A stretch of DNA of 11,238 nucleotides, from positions 1 through 11,238 of the forward strand of contig PCBP01000004.1 in NCBI GenBank assembly GCA_002730985.1, given 5' to 3'. Position numbers and translations under genes: made by a program. Below the pieces are notes generated by a model, which was given only the letters and a program-made list of their open reading frames with translations, had not been told where the DNA came from and did not search any database. Position 1 is the stretch's first letter; every line of letters begins with the position of its first letter. Shown here piece by piece: positions 1-8,028 of this stretch. The stretch is from Flavobacteriales bacterium. GTDB lineage: Bacteria > Bacteroidota > Bacteroidia > Flavobacteriales > BACL11.

Positions 1-2838
1 GCTAATATACCATCAAGTTTTATTGATTACCACACTTTTTTTATAAATGATACTCATACAATTCCAATACTCTCAATTTCTGGTGATGTTGGACAATCTG
101 GACTAGTCGATTTATTAGATGGTGGTTGGGGAAGCTCAAGTCTTGAGCCAAAAGGCACAATAGAATGGTTTAACAAAAACGGGGTTTTACTTGATAAAGG
201 AACTGGAGAATATAATAAGCATGGTAATGACTCGTGGGCTTACGATCAAAGGGGTTTTGATTATATCATGAGAGATCAATTTGGATATAATTACGCTTTG
301 CAAGACCAAATTTTTGCAACCAAAAGCAGAGATAAATTCCAAAGGGTAATTGTAAAGGCAGCTGCAAATGATAATTATCCGTTTTCTTACAATGGCTCTG
401 GAGCCCATATTAGAGACGCTTATGTCCATCACCTCTCACAAATTGGTGATTTGCGATTAGACGAAAGGTCTACATCCTCTTGTATTGTCTATTTAAATGG
501 TGCTTATTGGGGGGTTTATGAAATGAGAGAAAAAGTAGATGACCATGACTTTACAGATTATTATTACGATCAAGATAAAAACAATTTGCAATATCTTAAA
601 ACCTGGGGGGGGACATGGACAGAATATGGCGCTCCAAATGCACAGCCAGATTGGGATAACTTTGTGAATTTTGTAACTACAAATCCAATGACTAACCAAG
701 CAAATTATAATTATGCTAAAAGCATATATAATACTGGTAGTTTAATTGACTATTTTCTTTTAAATGCATATGTTGTTTGTCAAGATTGGTTAAACTGGAA
801 CACAGCATGGTGGAGAGGCATGGACCCTAATGGAGATAAGAAAAAATGGCGATATACTCTCTGGGATATGGATAATACATTTGATCATGGAACCAATTAC
901 ACTGGAATTCCTAGCTCTTCCCCTAATGCAGAGCCATGCGACCCAAGTACCTTGGGCAATACTGGTGGGCAAGGCCATGTGCCAATTTGGAACGAAATGC
1001 TTACCAATCAAGAGTTTCATGATGACTATATTAATCGATGGCAAGACTTAGCAAACGGCCCGTTATCATGTGATTTCATGATACATATTCTTGATAGTAT
1101 GATTGCAGTAATCGATCCAGAAATGCCAAGACAGATTGCAACCTGGGGGGGGACATATTCTGGCTGGCAAAGCAATGCAACTGATTTAAGAGATTTTATT
1201 TTAGCAAGATGTGATAGTATGAACAATGGATTTGTTGATTGTGATTCTGCAATTACCGGAATATTTGATGTTACTGTTGAAATAATAGGGGTAGGCGAGA
1301 TAGAAATGAGCAATAATAATATTGTAAATGATTTAACCACTCCTTTTACTGATCAAAGATTTGGAGGCATTAATTTGCCATTTGAAGTTAGAAGTGGGCA
1401 ATTTGATCATTGGGAGATTATTTCTTCTACTTCATATACATATGACCCTAATGTTGACACCTTGGTAATTGATTTGCAGTCAGATGTTGTTGTTCGTGCG
1501 TATTTTGGTGAGAGTAGAGATATTGTTTTTACTATTGATCCTGTTGGAAATACAACTTCAATTGATATTAATGGGGGTGTTATTAGTGCTTTCCCATACA
1601 CTGCTTCATTTTTGCTGGGGGATAATATTTCTTTATCTCCAAATATTGATGCTTTATACGGTTTTGATTCATGGAGCTCTGACAGTAATTTCTTATCTCC
1701 ATCATCTCTGAGCGAAAATATAAACCTTAATTTAGCATATGGGGACACTATTACTCTTCATTTATACCAAAAACCTAGTATAGTGTATGATATAATTCCA
1801 AATGGAACTACAACATCAATTGATATTAACGGAAATACCATATCTGTTTTTCCATATTCTGAAGTTGTTTTCAACGATGATCTAAATACTATATTTCCAA
1901 ATATCGATCCAAATTATGGCTTTGGATTTTGGAGCGCCAATAACAACACTCTATTAAATGGCGGATCTATGAGCAACTCTTTTTATGGTGTTTACAATGA
2001 TACAATAACGCTAAATCTAACATCTGTTTCGGCATTTATTTCTGGCAATGACACAATATGCGAAAACTCAAAAAGTGGAGCTGAAGTGCATGTCTTTTTT
2101 ACTGGAATCAGCCCTTTTTCTTTCAATTTTGCTATTAATGGAGTTATACAGCCTACTATTACAACAACTATAAACCCCTATATTATCAATACAAAAATTG
2201 AAGGCGAGTATACACTTTCCTCTTTTAATGATGCTAATGAATTTGGAGATCTTAGTGGGCAGGCTATAGTAACTATGCTTCCTGCCCCAATTGCACAATT
2301 TAATGCTCAGCCTGATAGTTTGACGGTTTTATTTACTACAACTCAACTAGTGGACAAGTCATTAGGAAATGTTATTAATTGGAACTGGGATTTTGGAGAC
2401 AACACATCAAGTGATTTCCTTCAAAACCCTACTCATACATATCAAGACTCTATAGCTACATATCAAATTAGCCTAATTGTCGAAGATGATAATAGTTGTA
2501 CTGATACAGCACAAAATTTAATTGTCATTACTGATTATTACAGTATATTTATACCAAACTCTTTTACTCCTGATCTTGATGGTATAAATGATAAATTTTG
2601 TTTACGATATAATGGAATTCGAGAGGCCACTTTTACTTTTAATATATTTGACAGGTTTAGTAATTTGGTTTATGCCACTAATAATATTAAGGCGCTATCT
2701 TGTGAAAACGGATGGGATGGCAAACATTATCAAACCGGCAAAGAATTGCCTATGGGAGTTTACATATATCAAATATACTATCAAGATTTTAATGGGTGGA
2801 AACATCAAGAAACCGATGAGATAACCATTATTCGCTAA
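1..2838 (+). CDS. CotH kinase-like secreted protein with PKD and T9SS type B sorting domain (5' end outside window)
   Basis: The frame is open from base 1, so the gene begins upstream; 945 codons are visible, numbered here from base 1. Residues about 15-330 look like a CotH kinase-like domain: GVYEMREKVDDHDF (171-184), a D-W-L-N-W-N segment (262-267) and KWRYTLWDMDNTFD (282-295), whose Asp residues fit the metal/ATP-binding site of the family. Next come an InlB B-repeat-like module (about 422-504), two 86-residue tandem repeats (507-677), a PKD domain (762-844, core WDFGD at 796-800) and a C-terminal gliding-motility domain starting FIPNSFTPDLDGINDKF (850-866). Known of these families: CotH proteins can phosphorylate secreted proteins, and the last domain is a type IX secretion signal found in Bacteroidota. 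I infer an exported, surface-attached or released protein; its substrate is unknown. The signal peptide is not in the window. Domain assignment is strong, biological role is open. Confidence 0.9.
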   Translation, partial: ANIPSSFIDYHTFFINDTHTIPILSISGDVGQSGLVDLLDGGWGSSSLEPKGTIEWFNKNGVLLDKGTGEYNKHGNDSWAYDQRGFDYIMRDQFGYNYALQDQIFATKSRDKFQRVIVKAAANDNYPFSYNGSGAHIRDAYVHHLSQIGDLRLDERSTSSCIVYLNGAYWGVYEMREKVDDHDFTDYYYDQDKNNLQYLKTWGGTWTEYGAPNAQPDWDNFVNFVTTNPMTNQANYNYAKSIYNTGSLIDYFLLNAYVVCQDWLNWNTAWWRGMDPNGDKKKWRYTLWDMDNTFDHGTNYTGIPSSSPNAEPCDPSTLGNTGGQGHVPIWNEMLTNQEFHDDYINRWQDLANGPLSCDFMIHILDSMIAVIDPEMPRQIATWGGTYSGWQSNATDLRDFILARCDSMNNGFVDCDSAITGIFDVTVEIIGVGEIEMSNNNIVNDLTTPFTDQRFGGINLPFEVRSGQFDHWEIISSTSYTYDPNVDTLVIDLQSDVVVRAYFGESRDIVFTIDPVGNTTSIDINGGVISAFPYTASFLLGDNISLSPNIDALYGFDSWSSDSNFLSPSSLSENINLNLAYGDTITLHLYQKPSIVYDIIPNGTTTSIDINGNTISVFPYSEVVFNDDLNTIFPNIDPNYGFGFWSANNNTLLNGGSMSNSFYGVYNDTITLNLTSVSAFISGNDTICENSKSGAEVHVFFTGISPFSFNFAINGVIQPTITTTINPYIINTKIEGEYTLSSFNDANEFGDLSGQAIVTMLPAPIAQFNAQPDSLTVLFTTTQLVDKSLGNVINWNWDFGDNTSSDFLQNPTHTYQDSIATYQISLIVEDDNSCTDTAQNLIVITDYYSIFIPNSFTPDLDGINDKFCLRYNGIREATFTFNIFDRFSNLVYATNNIKALSCENGWDGKHYQTGKELPMGVYIYQIYYQDFNGWKHQETDEITIIR
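1519..2031 (+). repeat. Two tandem 86-codon repeats inside the CotH-type gene
   Basis: Unit 1 is 1519-1776 and unit 2 is 1777 to about 2031. Both follow the same protein pattern: D/S-I-V, then TTSIDING, FPY, PNID, YGF-x-x-W and a closing NDTITL or GDTITL. At DNA level the units share TCAATTGATATTAA at 1558-1571 and 1816-1829, exactly 258 bases apart. Elsewhere they have diverged, so this is an old duplication. The pattern resembles beta-strand spacer repeats seen between CotH and sorting domains in Bacteroidota; a spacer or adhesive role is inference. Confidence 0.8.
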
Positions 2839-2873
2839 AGATTTTTCCGTTGTTTTGTTAATCTGCTTTTGTA

Positions 2874-2905
2874 ATTGCCCATCTTAAATTCAAAAACTAT
2901 ATTTG
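2874..2905 (+). promoter_or_regulatory. Candidate Bacteroidota-type promoter for ileS
   Basis: In the 91-base gap after the CotH-type gene, TATATTTG (2898-2905) matches the Bacteroidota -7 consensus TAnnTTTG exactly. ATTG (2874-2877) lies 20 bases upstream and matches three of four bases of the -33 TTTG box. Transcription would start near 2910-2913, giving a leader of under 20 bases, which is common in this phylum. No hairpin terminator for the upstream gene is visible in the gap. Confidence 0.45.
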
Positions 2906-2929
2906 TCGACAATATATTTTGCATAACAA

Positions 2930-5900
2930 ATGAGCAAATTTAACGAATACGAAAAATTAAGTTTACCTAACATTCACAAGGAGATGTTAGAATATTGGCG
3001 AAAATCTGATGCTTTTACTAAAAGTGTAGAGAATAGAGAAGGGGGGGAAGTATTTACTTTTTACGAAGGACCTCCTTCGGCAAATGGAATGCCTGGAATT
3101 CATCATGTTATTGCCCGCACTATAAAGGATCTTTTTTGTCGATACAAAACTCTTAAAGGATTTCAAGTAAACAGGAAGGCGGGATGGGACACTCATGGCC
3201 TGCCAGTTGAGCTTGGTGTAGAAAAAGAAATGGGTATCACTAAGGAAGATATTGGTTCTAAGATATCTATAAAAGATTACAATACAGCTTGTCGCACCAA
3301 TGTAATGAAATACAAAGGAAAATGGGAGGATATAACTAAAGAAATGGGATATTGGGTGGATTTAAATAGCCCATATTTAACTTACGACAATAAATATATC
3401 GAAAGTGTTTGGTGGCTTCTTGCGCAAATGCATCAAAAAAAATTACTATACAAAGGGCATACTATTCAGCCTTTTTCTCCAAAGGCAGGGACGGGACTAA
3501 GCACCCACGAATTAAATCAACCTGGCTGTTATCGTAATGTTAAAGACACCTCTGCAGTAGCTCAGTTTAAACTAATTAGAAATGCTGATTCCGAGTTCCT
3601 ATTTAAAAAAACTGCTAATGATGTTTATTTTTTGGCTTGGACTACCACCCCTTGGACGCTGCCCTCTAATACAGCCTTAGCTGTAGGAGAAAAAATTAAC
3701 TACTTATTAATTGAGACTGTAAATCGATACACAGGTAAATTAATTTCAGTATTAATTGCTAAGGATTTAGCAAGCAAATATTTTCCTCCTAAAAATGCAA
3801 CCCTTCAATTTAAAGATTTCGAAACAGGAAAAAACTCTCTTCCTTTCAAAATCATATTGGAAGTTACTGGAGATAAGTTTAAAAATATTAGGTACGAACA
3901 GCTGCTTCAGTATGCTCAACCAGAATACGGGGATGCTTTTAAGGTTTTGTTAGGAGATTTTGTAACCACAGTAGATGGGACTGGAATTGTTCATTTAGCT
4001 CCCAGTTTTGGTGCAGACGATAATCGAATTGCGAAACTAAATGGAATTGGCAGTTTAACTTTAGTAAATAAACAAGGGAGGTTTGTTGATAAAGTTACTG
4101 ATTTTGCAGGAATGTATGTTAAAGATGAGTTTTATAGTGATCTAGAAAAAAAACCTGAGTTATCGGCTGACATTCAGATTGTAATAAAATTGAAAACTGA
4201 AAATCTTTGTTTCCATTCAGAAAAGTACGAACACTCATACCCTCATTGCTGGAGAACAGATAAACCAATTTTATACTACCCTATGGATAGTTGGTTCGTA
4301 AAAACTACTGGATATAAAAAACGAATGCTGGAGCTTAACAGTACCATCAATTGGAAGCCTAAAGCAACAGGAGAGGGAAGGTTTGGAAAATGGCTGGAAA
4401 ACCTAGTTGACTGGAACTTATCTCGCTCAAGATTTTGGGGGATTCCTATCCCAATATGGAAAACAAAAAATGGAGATGATGAAATATGCATTAGTTCTAT
4501 TGAGGAATTAAAAATAGAAATTGAAAAATCTATTGGATTGGGCGTAATGACTTCCAATCCTTTAGCAAATTTTGAAGCCGGAAATATGTCAGAAGAAAAC
4601 TATAATACCCTTGATCTGCACAGGCCATATGTTGATGATATTATTCTGGTCTCTAAAGATGGTAGGCCGATGAAAAGAGAATTGGATTTAATTGATGTTT
4701 GGTTCGATTCTGGAGCTATGCCTTATGCGCAGCTACATTACCCTTTTGAAAACAAAAATCTATTTGAGAAAAATTACCCCGCTGATTTTATTGCTGAAGG
4801 GGTTGATCAAACTAGAGGATGGTTCTTTACATTGCACGCAATATCAACTTTGCTTTTTGATTCCATTGCCTATAAAAATGTAATCTCTAATGGATTAGTG
4901 CTGGATAAAAATGGAAATAAAATGTCAAAAAGACTAGGAAATGCTGTAGACCCTTTTAGTATAATTGACAAATACGGTGCAGACGCCACTAGATGGTATA
5001 TGGTGTCAAACGCTCAGCCTTGGGATAATTTAAAGTTTGATGAAGCTGGAATTAGCGAAGTCCAAAGAAAATTTTTCGGCACTCTTTATAATACGTATTC
5101 CTTTTTTGCACTTTATGCAAATATTGACGAGTTTAGCTATTCAGAAAAAACGATTCCAATAAATGACAGAATAGAGTTAGACAGGTGGATTTTATCAGAA
5201 TTGAACACTTTAATAAAACAGGTTGAAGAAAGTTATGAGGCATACGATCCTACTTCTATTGCTCGTAAAACACAAGATTTTGTAATTAACAAACTAAGTA
5301 ATTGGCATGTAAGGCTAAGTAGAAGGAGGTTTTGGAAGGGGGAATATGACTCTGATAAAATTGCTGCATACCAAACCCTGTATGAATGTCTAGAGACTAT
5401 TGCAATAATATCTGCTCCAATTGCACCTTTTTTTATGGATAAATTATTCCAAGACTTAAATGTTGTCGGCAAAAAAAACGCTTCGTTTTCTGTTCATTTA
5501 ACTAACTTCCCGTCATCTAATCCTTTAGTCATAAACACTACGTTAGAAAGAAGAATGGGTTTAGCACAAAATGTGACTTCACTTGTGCTTTCTTTAAGAA
5601 AAAAAGAGAGAATAAGGGTTCGTCAGCCACTTCAAAAAATCATGATCCCTATTCTTAATGACAAAACGAAAAAAGATATTGAGAGTGTTTCTACAATTAT
5701 AAAAAATGAATTAAATGTTAAAGAAATTGTCTTTTTTAGTGACAACTCAAATATTCTAAAAAAACAAATAAAACCTAATTTTAAAACCCTTGGGCCTAAG
5801 TTTGGAAAAGAAATGAAGCTTATTGCTAGTAAAATCGCTCAATTTTCAGAAAATGACATTAACTCAATAGAACGAGATAAAAATTATAGTATAGATGATG

Positions 5901-6277
5901 ACATAACTATAGAGTTGGCTGATGTAGAAATCAGCTCTGCTGACATCCCTGGCTTTAGTGTCGCCACAAACAATGGAGTAACTGTTGCCTTAGATATTAC
6001 TATATCGGAAAAACTAAAAGAAGAGGGGCTTGCAAGGGAGTTTGTAAACAGAGTTCAAGGGCTTAGAAAAGATAATGGGCTTACAGTAACTGATAAAATA
6101 ATTATCTGGGTTGAAAAAAATGAACTACTAACAAGAGTATTTAAAAATAATTTCTCTTATATTTGTGAGGAAACTTTAGCAGAAAAACTTAACTATAGGG
6201 ATCCTGTTATTAGTAATGCAACAAAAGTTGAATTAATTGACGAAATCTTAATAAATATTTCTTTAGAAAAAATTTAA
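2930..6277 (+). CDS. ileS: Isoleucyl-tRNA synthetase, type 2 (IleRS2-like)
   Basis: Charges tRNA-Ile with isoleucine in the cytoplasm and edits misactivated valine. At 1115 residues it has the length of the eukaryote-like type 2 enzymes. Visible motifs: N-terminal GPPSANGMPGIHHV (47-60), which holds the HIGH-equivalent as GIHH at 56-59; GWDTHGLPVE (85-94); CP1 editing-domain segments WTTTPWTLPSN (237-247) and GTGIVHLAPSFGADD (350-364); WFDSG (591-595); EGVDQTRGWF (623-632); and KMSKR (664-668). The anticodon-binding alpha-helical region follows, with a long C-terminal extension and no evident C-terminal Cys4 zinc site as in type 1 enzymes. The ATG is fixed by an in-frame TAA at 2924-2926. It is first in an apparent operon with the DksA-like gene and lspA, a common order in Bacteroidota. 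The GIHH order is typical of related Bacteroidota enzymes as I remember them, so it is not damage. Confidence 0.97.
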   Translation: MSKFNEYEKLSLPNIHKEMLEYWRKSDAFTKSVENREGGEVFTFYEGPPSANGMPGIHHVIARTIKDLFCRYKTLKGFQVNRKAGWDTHGLPVELGVEKEMGITKEDIGSKISIKDYNTACRTNVMKYKGKWEDITKEMGYWVDLNSPYLTYDNKYIESVWWLLAQMHQKKLLYKGHTIQPFSPKAGTGLSTHELNQPGCYRNVKDTSAVAQFKLIRNADSEFLFKKTANDVYFLAWTTTPWTLPSNTALAVGEKINYLLIETVNRYTGKLISVLIAKDLASKYFPPKNATLQFKDFETGKNSLPFKIILEVTGDKFKNIRYEQLLQYAQPEYGDAFKVLLGDFVTTVDGTGIVHLAPSFGADDNRIAKLNGIGSLTLVNKQGRFVDKVTDFAGMYVKDEFYSDLEKKPELSADIQIVIKLKTENLCFHSEKYEHSYPHCWRTDKPILYYPMDSWFVKTTGYKKRMLELNSTINWKPKATGEGRFGKWLENLVDWNLSRSRFWGIPIPIWKTKNGDDEICISSIEELKIEIEKSIGLGVMTSNPLANFEAGNMSEENYNTLDLHRPYVDDIILVSKDGRPMKRELDLIDVWFDSGAMPYAQLHYPFENKNLFEKNYPADFIAEGVDQTRGWFFTLHAISTLLFDSIAYKNVISNGLVLDKNGNKMSKRLGNAVDPFSIIDKYGADATRWYMVSNAQPWDNLKFDEAGISEVQRKFFGTLYNTYSFFALYANIDEFSYSEKTIPINDRIELDRWILSELNTLIKQVEESYEAYDPTSIARKTQDFVINKLSNWHVRLSRRRFWKGEYDSDKIAAYQTLYECLETIAIISAPIAPFFMDKLFQDLNVVGKKNASFSVHLTNFPSSNPLVINTTLERRMGLAQNVTSLVLSLRKKERIRVRQPLQKIMIPILNDKTKKDIESVSTIIKNELNVKEIVFFSDNSNILKKQIKPNFKTLGPKFGKEMKLIASKIAQFSENDINSIERDKNYSIDDDITIELADVEISSADIPGFSVATNNGVTVALDITISEKLKEEGLAREFVNRVQGLRKDNGLTVTDKIIIWVEKNELLTRVFKNNFSYICEETLAEKLNYRDPVISNATKVELIDEILINISLEKI

Positions 6278-6281
6278 GTTT

Positions 6282-6656
6282 ATGGGAAATAAAACAGCAT
6301 ACTCGGAAAATGAATTAAAAGAATTCGAAAAAATAATTATTGGTAAAATAAAAAGCGCCCAGGAAGATTTAGCAATATTAAGAGCGGCCACATCCAATGA
6401 TTCAGATAATGGAACGGAAGACACCTCTGCTTCTTTTAAAGCCTTTGAAGAGGGGTCAAGCACTCTTTCAAAAGAAGAAAATGTTAAACTAGCTGAAAGA
6501 CAAGCTAAGTTTATTCGAAGCCTTCATAATGCACTAATACGGATTGAAAACAAAACCTATGGTATTTGCCGTGATACCGGGAAATTAATATCTAAGGAAA
6601 GATTGCGGCTTGTCCCTCACGCTACTTTAAGTATTGAGGCAAAAAACGCTCAATAA
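6282..6656 (+). CDS. DksA/TraR-family protein with degenerate zinc finger
   Basis: A small (124 residue) cytoplasmic protein. Residues about 10-90 are charged and helical, consistent with the DksA coiled coil. The C-terminus, YGICRDTGKLI (93-103) followed by PHATLSIEAK (112-121), aligns with the DksA zinc finger, but only Cys96 remains: the other three metal cysteines correspond to Thr99, Ser117 and Ala120. DksA-family proteins act in the secondary channel of RNA polymerase with ppGpp; whether this one does is inference. The acidic tip of DksA is not plainly conserved, although GTEDTSASFKAFEEG (44-58) sits where the loop would be. It begins 4 bases after the ileS stop and ends 5 bases before lspA, so it is almost certainly cotranscribed. 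The substitution pattern looks typical of Bacteroidota homologues rather than decay. Confidence 0.9.
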   Translation: MGNKTAYSENELKEFEKIIIGKIKSAQEDLAILRAATSNDSDNGTEDTSASFKAFEEGSSTLSKEENVKLAERQAKFIRSLHNALIRIENKTYGICRDTGKLISKERLRLVPHATLSIEAKNAQ

Positions 6657-6661
6657 GCATT

Positions 6662-7249
6662 TTGAAAAAAGTATTTCTTACAGCAGTTGTTGTTCTGTTA
6701 ACTGATCAGATCCTGAAGGTCTGGATAAAAACTCATATGGTTTTAGGGCAAGAGTTTCAAATTTTTGATTGGTTTATCATACATTTTACTGAAAATAATG
6801 GGATGGCTTTTGGCATAGAGTTTGGTGGGCTATCCGGCAAAATACTTTTAACTATTTTCAGAATAGTTGTAGTGATATTAGGAATGCTCTATGTGAAAAA
6901 AATTATCCGCCCTGCTTTTCCAAATGGAGCATTAATTGCAATTGGGTTAATAATAGGGGGTGCAATTGGGAATATTATTGATAGTTCTTTTTATGGGTTA
7001 ATATTTAATGAAAGCTATAATAATGTGGCGAGTTTTTTGCCCAATTCAGGTGGGTATGCCCCTTTGTTGCAGGGGAAGGTTGTGGATATGTTTTATTTTC
7101 CTTTAATAAATGATCATTTACCTAATTGGATGCCAATTTTTGGGGGGGAACATTTTATCTTTTTTAGGCCTGTATTTAATATTGCTGATGCTGGAATTTC
7201 AGTAGGAGTCTTTCTTATTTTAATTTTTTATAGAGAAACCTTTAACTAA
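6662..7249 (+). CDS. lspA: Lipoprotein signal peptidase (signal peptidase II)
   Basis: Inner-membrane aspartyl protease that removes the signal peptide from prolipoproteins after diacylglyceryl transfer. The 195 residues contain four hydrophobic segments, roughly 4-20, 60-77, 89-106 and 171-190. Conserved blocks are present: TENNGMAF (43-50), GNIIDS (103-108), VVDMFYF (140-146) with catalytic Asp142, and FNIADAGI (172-179) with catalytic Asp176. The roughly 30 residues between GNIIDS and VVDM exceed the E. coli spacing; longer forms are usual in Bacteroidota. The start is a TTG at 6662: the first in-frame ATG is codon 26 and would remove the first membrane segment, and TTG sits 5 bases after the preceding stop. 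The stop overlaps the stop of the convergent sulfotransferase-like gene by 4 bases, so no intergenic terminator separates them. Confidence 0.95.
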   Translation: MKKVFLTAVVVLLTDQILKVWIKTHMVLGQEFQIFDWFIIHFTENNGMAFGIEFGGLSGKILLTIFRIVVVILGMLYVKKIIRPAFPNGALIAIGLIIGGAIGNIIDSSFYGLIFNESYNNVASFLPNSGGYAPLLQGKVVDMFYFPLINDHLPNWMPIFGGEHFIFFRPVFNIADAGISVGVFLILIFYRETFN

Positions 7250-8028
7250 GCCTTCCGCTCATTTCTTTTTATGTCTCCATAAATGGTGCCCTGTGAACCA
7301 ACTCTTCTTGGGTGTTTTTTAAAATATTTCTGATTTATTCTTCTTAAAAACCCTAGCGTCTTAAACTGCACTCTGCTTTTTATTGAGAGCTTAACTTTGC
7401 CCCATGATGGAGGGAAAGAATAATTATACTTCTCTAAAAAAGGGCCAAAAACAAAAATCGCAAGGTCTTTAATCTCATCGGTGTAGTATTCTAAAGCGTC
7501 TTCCTTTTTCCCTGATGTTTTATTAGCAAAAGGCAACTTTCTTGGGTTTTTAACTCCTGCTTTTTTTAAGGCAGCTATATAGTCTTCTGCTATATTTTCA
7601 TACCTAATTACATAATTGCAATTATCAATTGTTAAACCCGCTAAGTTGTCATATGGCTTTTTAAAAAATTCCTTAAAATACTGTTGAAATGTTGCTTTTT
7701 TTTGTATAAAATTAAACATTTTCCTGTGTTGTTTTGTAATATGGCCTCCATTTTCAGTAAAAAACTTAGGATTGGTAAAATTGCCTTTTGAATTTGCTTT
7801 CATCTTTTCGTAAACAGTTATAGCAATTTCCATAGGATTTCTTAAAACAGCAAAAACAAAATACTGCAACTCCTGTGTTTCTGCAACCTTTTTAAACTCA
7901 TGATATAAAGAGTGTTTTCTTAAAACAGCCTCTCCTTCGTACTGTAAATACAATTCTTTTGAAATTGCGGAAGAAGCTGAAAAAGGCAGCCCTATAAATA
8001 ACAGCTTGTGTTTATGACTAATTATCAT
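7246..8028 (-). CDS. Sulfotransferase-like protein (P-loop lysine missing)
   Basis: A 260-residue protein with the layout of bacterial sulfotransferase-family (Sulfotransfer_2-like) proteins. The N-terminal strand and loop KLLFIGLPFSASSAISKEL (8-26) sits where the 5'-phosphosulfate loop (usually PKxGxTS) lies. FVFAVLRNPMEIAITVYEKM (57-76) matches the 3'-phosphate-binding strand and helix, with Arg63 and a Ser/Thr position. NYVIRYENIAEDY (138-150) and YYTDEI...FGPFLEKYNYSFP (181-206) match later family segments. The usual loop lysine is replaced by Phe16. If active it would move sulfate from PAPS to a glycan or other acceptor; substrate unknown. The last 55 residues are strongly basic. Its ATG follows the asd stop directly (TAG-ATG), so it depends on the asd transcript and probably on translational coupling. 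No glycan genes lie nearby. Family call moderate, activity uncertain. Confidence 0.65.
   Translation of the reverse strand: MIISHKHKLLFIGLPFSASSAISKELYLQYEGEAVLRKHSLYHEFKKVAETQELQYFVFAVLRNPMEIAITVYEKMKANSKGNFTNPKFFTENGGHITKQHRKMFNFIQKKATFQQYFKEFFKKPYDNLAGLTIDNCNYVIRYENIAEDYIAALKKAGVKNPRKLPFANKTSGKKEDALEYYTDEIKDLAIFVFGPFLEKYNYSFPPSWGKVKLSIKSRVQFKTLGFLRRINQKYFKKHPRRVGSQGTIYGDIKRNERKA

Noticed and set aside
1026..1748. Minus-strand open frames of about 100 codons inside the CotH-type gene
   Set aside because: They are shadows of a clearly coding plus-strand frame, show no recognisable domains and have no promoter or context of their own.
3041..3047. G7 run in ileS (and a similar one in lspA near 7142-7148) as a phase-variation switch
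   Set aside because: Both genes are essential; the runs are explained by GGG glycine codons and an adjacent G, and no alternative product is plausible.
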